This document shows, piece by piece, positions 15,311-24,175 of a DNA stretch of 64,000 nt. The position numbers and the translations under genes were made by a program. The stretch comes from an uncultured Halomonas sp. (GTDB lineage: Bacteria; Pseudomonadota; Gammaproteobacteria; Pseudomonadales; Halomonadaceae). Each line of letters starts with the position of its first letter. The first letter of the stretch is position 1. Below the pieces are notes generated by a model. The model was not told where the DNA came from. It did no database searches and saw only the letters and a program-made list of their open reading frames with translations. The DNA lies in the NCBI RefSeq assembly GCF_947493865.1, contig NZ_CANLTC010000004.1, positions 124,001 to 188,000 on the forward strand, in the 5' to 3' direction.

Positions 15311-16420
15311 ATGCGCGCAGGGCGACGTGGGATGAGTTATTGGTTTGTACTTCTTGCACTGGCCATCTCGGTATATCCGCGATTACTGATGGCCCAGGAA
15401 GCACTGCCCCAGGGGCATTACTTGCTTCCCAAGAACGACGATATAGTAGGTCAGACAACCACCGTCACGGCTGCTCGCGACGATACCTTGCTCGATCTTG
15501 GCCTGGGCAACAACGTCGGGTACAACGCGATCACCCAGGCAAACCCGGATACCAGTATCTGGCTGCCCGGTGAAGGCACCGAGGTGATACTGCCTACCCG
15601 CTATATTCTGCCGCCCGGGCCTCGGGAGGGTATCGTGGTCAACCTCGCCGAACTGAGGCTCTACTACTACCCGCCGGCCAGACCCGGCGAGCCCGCAACC
15701 GTCGAGACCTACCCGATCGGCATAGGTCGCATGGACTGGAAAACGCCGCTAGGCACCACTCAAATCACCGCCAAAGTAGAGCAGCCAAGCTGGTACCCGC
15801 CGCAAAGCGTCATCGCCGAGCATGCGGAAAACGGTGACATATTGCCCCGCGTCGTGCCACCCGGCCCTGACAACCCGCTGGGCGACTACGCCATCATTCT
15901 GGGCATACCTGGCTATCTGATTCACGGTACCAACCGCCCGGATGGGGTCGGCATGCGCGTGTCTCATGGCTGTATTCGAATGCTTTCAGATGATATCGAG
16001 AATCTTATTTACCGGGTCCCCAAAGGAACGACGGTGAGACTGATCAATGAGCCGGTCAAGCTCGGCTGGACAGCAGAGAATCTACTCGAGATACAAGCGC
16101 ATTCCGTACCCGAGGAGACGCCGGAAGCCATGTCGACACGCATTGACGAGGCCACGGCCACTGCCATCGAACAGGCCAACGCCCGGGGTTTTCTGATCGA
16201 TAATGCCATTCTGAAAGAGGAGCTGGAAAACCCCAGTGGTATTGCCACGTCGCTGCTTCTATCCAGCCGCCCGTTCCCGCTGGAAACGACCTTCTACGAT
16301 CGACTGCTTCTGCATTACGCGCTTTATAGCCAGCTCGCTGCGACTGTCGGCAACACCGACAAACTCGATGCAACAACCCATGTAGATGGCGTCAGGGCCG
16401 TGCCGGTGGAAACACGCTAG
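15311..16420 (+). CDS. L,D-transpeptidase (YkuD domain) with N-terminal LysM-like region
   Basis: 369 residues. A signal peptide (hydrophobic YWFVLLALAISVYPRLLMAQ) leads to the periplasm. Residues about 45-90 (TVTAARDDTLLDLGLGNNVG, YNAITQANPDTSIW) look like a LysM peptidoglycan-binding motif. The catalytic domain has IVVNLAELRLYYYP, then GYLIHGTNRPDGVGMRVSHG, then CIRM, giving the HGTN and SHGCIRM signatures with the nucleophilic Cys. The family makes 3-3 peptidoglycan crosslinks or attaches lipoproteins (ErfK/YbiS group). The C-terminal 100 residues are a helical extension. An ATG at 15332 is an alternative start. Confidence 0.9.
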   Translation: MRAGRRGMSYWFVLLALAISVYPRLLMAQEALPQGHYLLPKNDDIVGQTTTVTAARDDTLLDLGLGNNVGYNAITQANPDTSIWLPGEGTEVILPTRYILPPGPREGIVVNLAELRLYYYPPARPGEPATVETYPIGIGRMDWKTPLGTTQITAKVEQPSWYPPQSVIAEHAENGDILPRVVPPGPDNPLGDYAIILGIPGYLIHGTNRPDGVGMRVSHGCIRMLSDDIENLIYRVPKGTTVRLINEPVKLGWTAENLLEIQAHSVPEETPEAMSTRIDEATATAIEQANARGFLIDNAILKEELENPSGIATSLLLSSRPFPLETTFYDRLLLHYALYSQLAATVGNTDKLDATTHVDGVRAVPVETR

Positions 16421-16492
16421 TCGTTACCGTTGTTTACGCCTATCCTAGAATGCGAAAGTCATAGCTATCGCCAATGATATGGAGGTACAGAA

Positions 16493-17614
16493 ATGCCCGG
16501 TTTACGGCCCGATGTCGATCCCAGCGGCCTACTCGAGTATTCGGTGGTCTACAGCGATCGTTCCCTCAACCACATGTCCAAGGCCTTTCAGACTGTGGTC
16601 AACGATGTATTGGGCATGCTGAAGGATGTCTATAGCGCCCACAGTGCGATTCTCATGCCCGGCAGCGGTACCTTCGGCATGGAGGCAGTGGCGCGGCAAT
16701 TCGCTCAGGATCGCAAGGTACTGGTGATCCGCAACGGCTGGTTCAGCTATCGCTGGACGCAGATCTTCGAAATGGGAAACATCCCGTCTCAGTCCACGGT
16801 AATGAAGGCGCGTCGCATCGAGGAAGGCAAACAAGCCCCTTTCGCGCCGGCGCCCATCGAGGAAGTCGTGGCCAGCATCGAGGAGCAGCGTCCTGATCTG
16901 GTGTTCGCGCCTCATGTCGAGACGTCCGCGGGCATGATCCTGCCCCAGGACTATCTCAAGCAGGTGGCGGATGCGGTTCACAAGGTAGACGGCCTGTTCG
17001 TGCTCGACTGCATCGCCTCCGGCACTGCCTGGGTCGACATGCAGTCAAGCGGTGTAGACATATTGATCAGCGCCCCGCAGAAAGGCTGGAGCGGCTCACC
17101 GGGCTGCGCCATGGTCATGCTCTCAGAACGCGCCGAAGCCCGGCTTCAGGAAACCAACAGCAGCAGTTTTGCAGCGGATCTACGCAAATGGCGCGACATC
17201 ATGGCGGCCTACGAAAATGGCGGCCATGCTTATCACGCCACCCTGCCGACGGATGGTCTGGCTCAACTGCGAGATGTCATGAAAGAGACCCAGAATTACG
17301 GTTTCGGCAAGGTATGCGATGAGCAGTGGGAGTTAGGCAAGGGCGTGCGCGCCATGCTGAGCAACCACGGTTTCAAGAGCGTTGCAGCAGAAGGTTTCCA
17401 AGCGCCCGGCGTGGTGGTGTGCTACACCGAAGATGCAGGAATCGCAGGCAAGTTTGCTCAACAGGGCGTTCAGATAGCCGCCGGCGTGCCTTTGATGTGC
17501 GATGAAGGCGACGATTTTCAAACCTTTCGTATCGGATTGTTCGGTCTCGACAAGCTGCACAATGTCGAGCGTAGCGTCGAAAATCTGGAACAGGCCCTAG
17601 ACAGACACCGCTAG
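16493..17614 (+). CDS. Class V aminotransferase (alanine-glyoxylate / serine-pyruvate type)
   Basis: 373 residues. PLP binding is shown by ILMPGSGTFGMEAVARQF near residue 53 (phosphate cup), FVLDCIASGTAWVDM near 165 (Asp contacting the pyridine N) and DILISAPQKGWSGSPGCAM near 190, whose Lys forms the Schiff base. The fold-type I family includes alanine-glyoxylate and serine-glyoxylate aminotransferases; the exact amino donor cannot be fixed by sequence. It is followed at once by a strong terminator and is probably monocistronic. Confidence 0.87.
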   Translation: MPGLRPDVDPSGLLEYSVVYSDRSLNHMSKAFQTVVNDVLGMLKDVYSAHSAILMPGSGTFGMEAVARQFAQDRKVLVIRNGWFSYRWTQIFEMGNIPSQSTVMKARRIEEGKQAPFAPAPIEEVVASIEEQRPDLVFAPHVETSAGMILPQDYLKQVADAVHKVDGLFVLDCIASGTAWVDMQSSGVDILISAPQKGWSGSPGCAMVMLSERAEARLQETNSSSFAADLRKWRDIMAAYENGGHAYHATLPTDGLAQLRDVMKETQNYGFGKVCDEQWELGKGVRAMLSNHGFKSVAAEGFQAPGVVVCYTEDAGIAGKFAQQGVQIAAGVPLMCDEGDDFQTFRIGLFGLDKLHNVERSVENLEQALDRHR

Positions 17615-17655
17615 AAAAGACGATGCCAGGGCGTGGAGCTCTGGCATCGTCTTTT
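17615..17655. terminator. Bidirectional intrinsic terminator
   Basis: A perfect 15-bp stem (AAAAGACGATGCCAG) with an 11-nt loop, starting directly at the aminotransferase stop codon. It has a T-run on the plus strand (CTTTTC) and, by symmetry, on the minus strand, where it would also stop readthrough from cyoE (stop at 17770). Confidence 0.88.
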
Positions 17656-17769
17656 CATTTGCATACAGGCATTCACCCGTCGCTGCATGGGCACACCATA
17701 AAAACGTATGTGTGAATTCTGCCTGGAGGCTTTTGCCCACAAGAAGCCAAGGAAACGATCCGCAGAGAA

Positions 17770-18696
17770 TCAAATACCAGTCAATGAGATGCCGAAATCG
17801 ATCACCATCATCAGGCTCAGGATCATGACCATTATGATGGAGAAGGCGAACTGTTTTTTCGCCCAGGCGGCATGATCCATCCCGTGATAGTTGGACAGTG
17901 CCAGATAAAGCCAATAGAAGCTTGCTGCACCGGCAATGATGAGATAGCCAACGCCTGCATAGCCTGTCAGTGACAATGCCAGCACGGCGACCGTAAAGGC
18001 AATGATATACAGCACAATGGAGCGTTTGGCTGCGGGAATGCCTTTCTCGACAGGCAGGACCGGAATCGATGCCGCCTTGTAGTCATCGAAGCGAAAGACC
18101 GCAATTGCATAGGAATGCGGCATCTGCCAGAGGCTGAAGATCAACAGCAGAATTGCAGCGCCCAGGTCGAACTGGTTGCTTGCAGCGCAATAACCGATGA
18201 CCGGCGGCATGGCCCCGGAAAGACTCCCGACAAGCGTTCCATGTACCGAGCTGCGCTTGAGCCAAAGAGTGTAGAAACCGACATAGACGACGAAACCCAC
18301 GGCCGCGAAAAACGCGGCCAGCGGGTTAGCCAACCAGTACAGCAGCAGTATTCCTGCGCTACCCAGCAACGTGGCATAGGCGAGCGCCACCGGTACGGAG
18401 ATGACCCCTTTCACCAACGCCCGTTCACGTGTACGGCGCATCTTGATGTCGATATCCCGATCGACGACGTTGTTGAACACGCAGCCGGATGCAATCACCA
18501 GGGCCACGCCCACTAGCGCGGCCAGGAAAGGCAGCAGTTCCAATCTTCCATGTGCCGCCAGAAAGAAACCGCCAGTCACCGAGACAAGGTTCCCTAAAAT
18601 GATGCCCGGCTTGGTGATGGCGAGGAAGTCCCTGAGCATCGCAGGGCGCGAGGCTAGTTGATCATTACGTTCAGGTGTAGATGATGCATGATCCAT
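17770..18696 (-). CDS. cyoE: Protoheme IX farnesyltransferase
   Basis: 308 residues from the ATG at 18696, preceded by GGGGGG inside the end of cyoD; a later ATG at 18639 ([12 protein letters not shown]) is an alternative giving 289 residues. The UbiA-family motifs are [24 protein letters not shown] (first Asp-rich motif, NxxxDxxxD) and [20 protein letters not shown] (second). Seven to nine membrane segments. It converts heme B to heme O for the CyoB subunit. The final gene of the cyo operon. Confidence 0.94.
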   Translation of the reverse strand: MDHASSTPERNDQLASRPAMLRDFLAITKPGIILGNLVSVTGGFFLAAHGRLELLPFLAALVGVALVIASGCVFNNVVDRDIDIKMRRTRERALVKGVISVPVALAYATLLGSAGILLLYWLANPLAAFFAAVGFVVYVGFYTLWLKRSSVHGTLVGSLSGAMPPVIGYCAASNQFDLGAAILLLIFSLWQMPHSYAIAVFRFDDYKAASIPVLPVEKGIPAAKRSIVLYIIAFTVAVLALSLTGYAGVGYLIIAGAASFYWLYLALSNYHGMDHAAWAKKQFAFSIIMVMILSLMMVIDFGISLTGI

Positions 18697-18992
18697 AATG
18701 AACCCCCCACCACGAGAACCAGTATCGTCACCGCAAAGACGAGGGACATGAAATTCCATCCCTCGTCCGACTTGGTGTTCAAGTGCATGAACATGATCAA
18801 TTGCACGAGAACCTGCAGTACGGCTGCAATGACAATGGTCAGTACCGTTGTCGTGATGCTCAAGGCGCCGGTCATGACGGCGGCGAAGGGGATCACGGTC
18901 AACAGGATGGATAGAACCAGACCTATGACATAGGACTTAACGCTACCATGACTCGCGCTGCCTGGCACGGTATCCGGGTTGCTGTTGCTCAT
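18654..18992 (-). CDS. cyoD: Cytochrome bo3 quinol oxidase subunit IV
   Basis: 112 residues from the ATG at 18992, which overlaps the cyoC stop (ATGA); the longer frame from 19037 lies inside cyoC. Three membrane segments, with [22 protein letters not shown] typical of subunit IV. It assists assembly of the oxidase in the inner membrane. The reading frame overlaps the start of cyoE by 43 bp. Confidence 0.93.
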   Translation of the reverse strand: MSNSNPDTVPGSASHGSVKSYVIGLVLSILLTVIPFAAVMTGALSITTTVLTIVIAAVLQVLVQLIMFMHLNTKSDEGWNFMSLVFAVTILVLVVGGSLWIMHHLHLNVMIN

Positions 18993-19606
18993 ACTAGGAC
19001 TCCCATCAGGTAGACGAAGGAGAATACGCATATCCAAACGACATCAAGGAAGTGCCAGAACAGGCTCAAGCACATGATCCGTGGCCGAGTCGCATCGGTC
19101 AGCCCTTTGGTGGACAACTGAATCAGCATCACCAGAATCCAGATCAGACCGAAAGTCACGTGCAGGCCGTGGGTTCCGACCAAGGTGAAGAATGCCGTCA
19201 GAAAGGCGCTGCGATCCGGCCCGAACCCTTCATGGATCAAATGCTGGAATTCATAGATCTCCATGCCTACGAATGCCGCACCCAGCACAAAGGTGATGCC
19301 TAGCCATAGCTTGACCTGCGCCACCTTGTTCTTGTTCATCTCCAGCACGGCGATGCCATAGGTGAAACTCGAAAAGAGTAGCAGAAAGGTCTCGACCAGA
19401 ACGAACGGTAGTTCAAAAATATCCGCAGCGGACGGGCCCCCTGCCGTACCCTCCATGAGCACGGCATAGGTGGCGAAGAGTGACCCGAAGATGATCAGGT
19501 CGCTCATCAGATATACCCAGAAACCGAAGATCTTGGTGCCCGCGGCGTCGTGGTGCTCATGCTCTCCAGTATGAGCGTCGTGGTGACTCGCTGTGTGTGT
19601 CGACAT
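18989..19606 (-). CDS. cyoC: Cytochrome bo3 quinol oxidase subunit III
   Basis: 205 residues with five membrane helices. The His-rich N-terminus ([18 protein letters not shown]) precedes [47 protein letters not shown] is the conserved subunit III segment. It lies 2 bp after cyoB, so the genes are translationally close. Part of the four-subunit proton-pumping ubiquinol oxidase. Confidence 0.95.
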   Translation of the reverse strand: MSTHTASHHDAHTGEHEHHDAAGTKIFGFWVYLMSDLIIFGSLFATYAVLMEGTAGGPSAADIFELPFVLVETFLLLFSSFTYGIAVLEMNKNKVAQVKLWLGITFVLGAAFVGMEIYEFQHLIHEGFGPDRSAFLTAFFTLVGTHGLHVTFGLIWILVMLIQLSTKGLTDATRPRIMCLSLFWHFLDVVWICVFSFVYLMGVLV

Positions 19607-19608
19607 GA

Positions 19609-21594
19609 TTACGCTTGCAACTCCTTCAGCTGTTGTTTGTGCGCATTTTCAATACGCTCGACCTCCGCGGCTGGGACGTAATAGTCGATATCGTCATTGA
19701 AGACACGCAGCATGAAGGTCACGAACAGGCCTAGTGCACTGACCCCTGCCAACCACCAGATATGCCATACCAGGGCGAAGCCAAGCGCAATGCTGATGAC
19801 GCCCATCACCGGTCCTGCCACGGTGTTCTTGGGCATATGAATATCGTCATATGGCGGCTCGCTCAGTTGCGCATTGGGGCCATTTTTCTGCTTGTCCTCC
19901 CAGAAGCTATCAATGCTATTGACCGCTGGGAGATGGGCAAAGTTATAGAACGGCGCAGGCGATGATGTCGCCCACTCCGGCGTGCGCGCATCCCAAGGGT
20001 CGCCGGTTATATCGGCATTCTTCTCGCGGTCGCGAATACTGACCACGATCTGAATGATGGTGCAGGCGATACCCACCAGAATGACCAGAGCACCTATTGC
20101 GGCAAGAATGAACCAGGGTTGCCACTCGGTCTCTGCATAGGACTGCATGCGCCGCGCCGCGCCAAAGAAGCTCAATACGTAAAGCGGCATGAAGGCCAGA
20201 TAAAACCCCGTGAACCAGCACCAGAACGAACGCTTGCCCCACTTCTCGTCGAGGGTGAAACCGAAGGCCTTGGGAAACCAATAGGTCATGCCGGCCATCA
20301 TGCCGAAGACCACGCCGCCAATGATGACATTATGGAAATGGGCAATGACGAACAGGCTGTTATGCAGGACGAAGTTGGCCGCAGGTACGGCCAGCATTAC
20401 TCCGGTCATGCCACCCAGGGTAAAGGTGATGATGAAACCCAGCGTCCATAGAACCGGCGAGGTGAACTGCAACCGTCCGCGGAACATGGTGAACAGCCAG
20501 TTGAATATCTTCACTCCCGTGGGTATTGCGATCAGCATCGTCATTATGCCGAAGAAGGCGTTGACGTTGGCCCCCGAACCCATGGTGAAGAAGTGGTGCA
20601 ACCAGACGATGAAAGAGAGCACCGTGATGGCGACGGTCGCCCATACCAGGGTCGCGTAACCGAACAGACGCTTTCTGGAGAAGGTTGCGATGACCTCGGA
20701 AAACACACCGAACGCCGGCAGAATCAGGATGTATACCTCCGGATGGCCCCAGGCCCAGATGAGATTGACGTACATCATCATGTTGCCGCCAAAATCATTG
20801 GTGAAGAAGTGCATGCCCAGATAGCGATCCAGCGTCAGCATGGCGATCGTTGCAGTCAGGATCGGGAAGGACGCAATGATCAGCACATTGGCGCAAAGCG
20901 ATGTCCAGGTGAAGATCGGCATACGAAACAGCGTCATGCCCTTGGTGCGCATCTTCAGGATCGTGACGAAGAAGTTGATGCCCGTCAGCGTCGTGCCTAT
21001 TCCCGATATCTGTAACGCCCATATCCAGTAATCCACCCCGACCCCGGGACTGTATTGCAACTCCGAGAGCGGCGCGTAGGAAAGCCAGCCGGTCTTGGCG
21101 AATTCACCTACGAACAGCGATACGTTGACCAGCACGACGCCTGCCGCGAACAGCCAGAAGCTCAGATTGTTGAGAAAGGGAAACGCAACGTCCCGCGCGC
21201 CGATCTGCAGCGGCACCACCAGGTTCATCAAGCCGATGACCATGGGCATGGCCACGAAGAAGATCATGATCACGCCATGGGCGGTGAAGATCTGATCGTA
21301 ATGATGCGGCGGCAGATAGCCCTCGGCGCCGCCGGCAGCAATGGCCTGCTGTGTTCGCATCATGATGGCATCGGAAAAGCCGCGTATCAGCATCACCAGG
21401 GCCACGATAAAATACATGATGCCGAGTTTCTTGTGATCGACGGAGGTGATCCACTCCGACCACAGATACATCCACTTCTTGTAGTAGGTCAGCAGTCCAA
21501 ACAGAAGAATCCCACCGAGCGCGATGACGACCACCACGGACATGATGATGGGTTCGTGATAAGGAATCGACTCTAAGCTAAGTTTTCCGAACAT
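19609..21594 (-). CDS. cyoB: Cytochrome bo3 quinol oxidase subunit I
   Basis: 661 residues, matching E. coli CyoB. The catalytic heme-copper ligands are visible: [40 protein letters not shown] (CuB His and the cross-linked Tyr), [15 protein letters not shown] (two CuB histidines), and [20 protein letters not shown] (heme ligand region). This subunit reduces O2 to water and pumps protons. The gene ends 2 bp before cyoC. Confidence 0.97.
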   Translation of the reverse strand: MFGKLSLESIPYHEPIIMSVVVVIALGGILLFGLLTYYKKWMYLWSEWITSVDHKKLGIMYFIVALVMLIRGFSDAIMMRTQQAIAAGGAEGYLPPHHYDQIFTAHGVIMIFFVAMPMVIGLMNLVVPLQIGARDVAFPFLNNLSFWLFAAGVVLVNVSLFVGEFAKTGWLSYAPLSELQYSPGVGVDYWIWALQISGIGTTLTGINFFVTILKMRTKGMTLFRMPIFTWTSLCANVLIIASFPILTATIAMLTLDRYLGMHFFTNDFGGNMMMYVNLIWAWGHPEVYILILPAFGVFSEVIATFSRKRLFGYATLVWATVAITVLSFIVWLHHFFTMGSGANVNAFFGIMTMLIAIPTGVKIFNWLFTMFRGRLQFTSPVLWTLGFIITFTLGGMTGVMLAVPAANFVLHNSLFVIAHFHNVIIGGVVFGMMAGMTYWFPKAFGFTLDEKWGKRSFWCWFTGFYLAFMPLYVLSFFGAARRMQSYAETEWQPWFILAAIGALVILVGIACTIIQIVVSIRDREKNADITGDPWDARTPEWATSSPAPFYNFAHLPAVNSIDSFWEDKQKNGPNAQLSEPPYDDIHMPKNTVAGPVMGVISIALGFALVWHIWWLAGVSALGLFVTFMLRVFNDDIDYYVPAAEVERIENAHKQQLKELQA

Positions 21595-21598
21595 AGTG

Positions 21599-22516
21599 TT
21601 ACTCCGCTGCCTCTGCGCTCATTGGCGTACCCTGGTGGTCGCCGCCCTGCTCTCCGTGTTTTTCCTGCTGCGATCCGCCGCTACCACCGTGAAAACTCTC
21701 GAGGATCTGCGTGTAAAGCTCGGGGGAAGCCTGGGAGAAATACTCCACTGGATGGTTTCTGGTCGGCTCCGCCAGCACGTAGTACTCCTCCGGGAAGGTC
21801 AGTGTCTTGGACGACTCCCTGACGTTATCGACCCACTCGTCAAACCCCTCTTCAGTCGTTGCAATAGCATCGAAGATCATGCCCGAGAATCCCGCGCCAC
21901 TGTAATGAACGGAGCGCCCGGAATAGGTGCCGGGATCATCGGCCTCCAGATGAACGTCGTTGTCCATACCCGCCATGGCATAGATCTGGCTACCCAATGC
22001 TGGAATGAAAAACGAATTCATGACCGAGCCGGAACTCACCCTGAAGTGCACGGGCACGCCCGCCGGAAATGCCACCTCGTTGACGGTTGCAATGCCCTGC
22101 TCCGGATAGATGAAAAGCCATTTCCAGTCCAGCGACACCGCCTGGATCTCCATGGACTCGACATCGCTTTTTAGCGGCTTGTGCGGGTCCAGACTGTGGG
22201 AGGTTTGCCAGGTTAGCCAGGCCAGGAAGGCAATGATGACAAATGGAATGAACCAGACGACGGTTTCGATGGCGTTGGAATGTGCCCAATCGGGTGTATA
22301 GGTCGCTTCTCCGTTCTCGCGATACCGCCAGGCGAAGAGTACCGTCATTACGATGACCGGAATGACGACGATCATCATCAGGCCAAAAGCCGTCAGGATC
22401 AGCGTTAGCTGCTGTTGCCCTACCCGCCCCTGGGGGTCTATCAATGCTGCATCGCAGCCGCCGAGCAGCAACAGTAGCGACAAACCGAGGAAAAGACTGA
22501 AATGCTTCTTTTTCAT
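21599..22516 (-). CDS. cyoA: Cytochrome bo3 quinol oxidase subunit II, lipoprotein
   Basis: 305 residues. A lipoprotein signal peptide ends in [12 protein letters not shown] with the lipidated Cys at about residue 21. Two membrane helices follow and then the periplasmic cupredoxin domain ([40 protein letters not shown]). The CuA-binding Cys-x3-Cys is absent, as expected for a quinol oxidase. The C-terminal tail is rich in Gly, Gln, Ser and Glu. First gene of cyoABCDE; it is 4 bp from cyoB. Confidence 0.95.
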   Translation of the reverse strand: MKKKHFSLFLGLSLLLLLGGCDAALIDPQGRVGQQQLTLILTAFGLMMIVVIPVIVMTVLFAWRYRENGEATYTPDWAHSNAIETVVWFIPFVIIAFLAWLTWQTSHSLDPHKPLKSDVESMEIQAVSLDWKWLFIYPEQGIATVNEVAFPAGVPVHFRVSSGSVMNSFFIPALGSQIYAMAGMDNDVHLEADDPGTYSGRSVHYSGAGFSGMIFDAIATTEEGFDEWVDNVRESSKTLTFPEEYYVLAEPTRNHPVEYFSQASPELYTQILESFHGGSGGSQQEKHGEQGGDHQGTPMSAEAAE

Positions 22517-23046
22517 TACACGACCTCTTGAAGCCCGAAAGGCGGCATGCGCGGAACAGAGAGTTTATTAGCACGCTAAATAAAAGCAGATAGCTATCGT
22601 CATGGGGCTTACCAATATGGGGCTTACCAATATGGGGCTTACCAATATGGGGCTTACCAATAGCCACGTGCTCGAGAATGGCGAGACTGAAATTTTTGGC
22701 GCTTGACAAGGCGAAGAGCACGCCGGAAGACGAACCGAACGCCAGCAGTACCCTCCTGGGACATGAGCATCTGCTGAAGGGCAGTTATTTTCATGTCTTG
22801 TTGAGGAGATTGAGAAGTGGCGTTTTGCCGCAGTCCGTCGCAGCCAATTTCAAATTGTCGCAGTGTCACCATCGACGTGGGAAGTGTCAGGGCATGTTGT
22901 TTTAAATACCACTAACCAAACGTTTCACTGTGTGACAAAACGCAAAGCAGCAACAGCCCCGGTGAGATTATTTCTTTTCCTGAAGCGCTTGTTGGCCTAA
23001 GGTAATGAAATAATCCCAAGCTGTCTGACGACAAGGAAATCCAAAT
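22517..23046. other. Intergenic region upstream of cyoA and the 23047 gene
   Basis: 530 bp without a convincing gene. It carries four tandem 15-bp repeats at 22602-22661 and must hold divergent promoters for the cyo operon (left) and the methyltransferase (right). A possible 75-codon frame at 22678-22905 on the plus strand has no recognisable product and no good ribosome-binding site. AAGGAAATCCAA precedes the ATG at 23047. Confidence 0.6.
22602..22661. repeat. Four perfect tandem copies of a 15-bp repeat
   Basis: The unit ATGGGGCTTACCAAT occurs four times without a mismatch, directly head to tail, about 85-145 bp upstream of the cyoA start codon. The unit is a multiple of three and contains no strong dyad. 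It could be a slippage-prone regulatory tract (phase or promoter-spacing variation) or a cluster of protein-binding sites. Confidence 0.95.
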
Positions 23047-23655
23047 ATGGAATTCAGTAAGCAAGGAACGAAGGATCCTCGGCAGCCCATGTCACAGAGC
23101 AAGCAGTTCTTCCTCTTTGCCAAGAACTTTCTAAAGCACCCGAAAATGCTTGGCTCGATCATACCAAGCTCTCCCTTTCTGGTTCGGCGCATGCTCTCTC
23201 ATGTCGACTGGCAGAATGCTCGGGTGCTGGTCGAGTACGGTCCTGGCGTAGGCACCTTCACTCGCGAGATACTGCGTCAGATGCACCCAGAGGCCACATT
23301 GCTGGTGCTTGAAACCAATGAGGATTTTGTCGAGTTTCTCAAGCAGACCTGCCCGGATCCACGACTCGAGATAATTCACGAATCGGCGGAGAACATCGAG
23401 CAAGTATTGGCTGAACGTGGGCTCGGCTTGGCGGATTACATAATTGCCGGCATACCGTTGAGCACTCTGCCAGGCCCGGTCAAGGACAGTATCTTGAGTT
23501 CGACTCAGCAGGTAATAGCCCCTAGCGGCGCCTTTCTGCTCTATCAATTCTCACCTAGTGTACTACCCCATCTGAACAAGACGTTTCCTAACGTGCAGCG
23601 GGATTTCATACCGCTAAATTTTCTTCCGGCACATTTTTATCGCTGCAGTTCCTAG
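23047..23655 (+). CDS. SAM-dependent methyltransferase, PmtA/KsgA-like fold
   Basis: 202 residues. HPKMLGSIIPSSPFLVRRML followed by VLVEYGPGVGTFTREIL is the pattern of the phospholipid N-methyltransferase-like group (rRNA adenine dimethylase fold), with the glycine-rich SAM loop EYGPGVGTF near residue 63 and the acidic ribose contact in VLETNEDFVEF. YIIAGIPLSTLP replaces the NLPY/NPPY-like catalytic loop. The substrate may be a phospholipid, but this is not shown. The gene is monocistronic and ends in a terminator. Confidence 0.8.
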   Translation: MEFSKQGTKDPRQPMSQSKQFFLFAKNFLKHPKMLGSIIPSSPFLVRRMLSHVDWQNARVLVEYGPGVGTFTREILRQMHPEATLLVLETNEDFVEFLKQTCPDPRLEIIHESAENIEQVLAERGLGLADYIIAGIPLSTLPGPVKDSILSSTQQVIAPSGAFLLYQFSPSVLPHLNKTFPNVQRDFIPLNFLPAHFYRCSS

Positions 23656-23696
23656 AAGAATCCGCGCACTACGCTTGATTCTCTGCTTTCATAACC

Positions 23697-23725
23697 TATC
23701 GAGGGGCCATAAGGCCCCTCGGTAG
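23697..23725. terminator. Bidirectional terminator-like hairpin
   Basis: GAGGGGCC/GGCCCCTC with a 4-nt ATAA loop at 23701-23720, extended by CTA/TAG pairs outside. It lies between two convergent genes, the methyltransferase and csbD-like, and probably serves both; T-runs are weak. Confidence 0.6.
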
Positions 23726-23752
23726 TATTGGCAAGCGCCTACTTTAGCAACA

Positions 23753-23962
23753 TCAGGGCTTGTTCGTATTATGGCTATTATGCTCGGGATCAAGCGCATC
23801 CTTCACGTCGCCCTTGGTTTGCTTTGCATCGCCTTTTGCGGTCTGCGTCTTGCCTTTGGCTTCAGTGTCTTTGTCGTCTGTCGCCTTGCCGATGGCTTCT
23901 TTGACCTTGCCAGCCGCCTTGTCTACCAGGCCTTCAGATTTGTCCGTCTTGGAATCTTTCAT
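23753..23962 (-). CDS. CsbD family stress protein
   Basis: 69 residues, hydrophilic and rich in Lys, Asp and Thr, with repeated AKGKTQTAKGDAKQTKGD. The start MKDSKTDKSEGLVDKAAGKV-KEAIGKATDDK matches the CsbD-like family (general-stress and osmotic-stress inducible). No enzymatic role is known. The start at 23962 follows GGGAGATAGGTA. It ends about 30 bp from the hairpin. Confidence 0.87.
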   Translation of the reverse strand: MKDSKTDKSEGLVDKAAGKVKEAIGKATDDKDTEAKGKTQTAKGDAKQTKGDVKDALDPEHNSHNTNKP

Positions 23963-24175
23963 TACCTATCTCCCGCATGGATGCTTGATTGATCGACCCC
24001 TGTAAAGGACCAGATGATCGAGAGCGGAGTATCTTGGCGATTTCCGTTCGCTCGCTTACAGCCTAGCAGCAATTGAGCAAACAGAAAAATTAACTATGAT
24101 CGATACTGAAAAGTATACCGTCGAAATCAGCGAGATCGCGGCTTATCGAGGGCATTCTACCGGGATTGACACCGA

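Noticed and set aside
22602..22661. CRISPR array interpretation of the 15-bp repeats
   Set aside because: The units are directly adjacent with no spacers and are too short for CRISPR repeats.
22678..22905. 75-codon frame in the cyoA upstream region
   Set aside because: No ribosome-binding site, no recognisable motif and odd composition; more likely non-coding.
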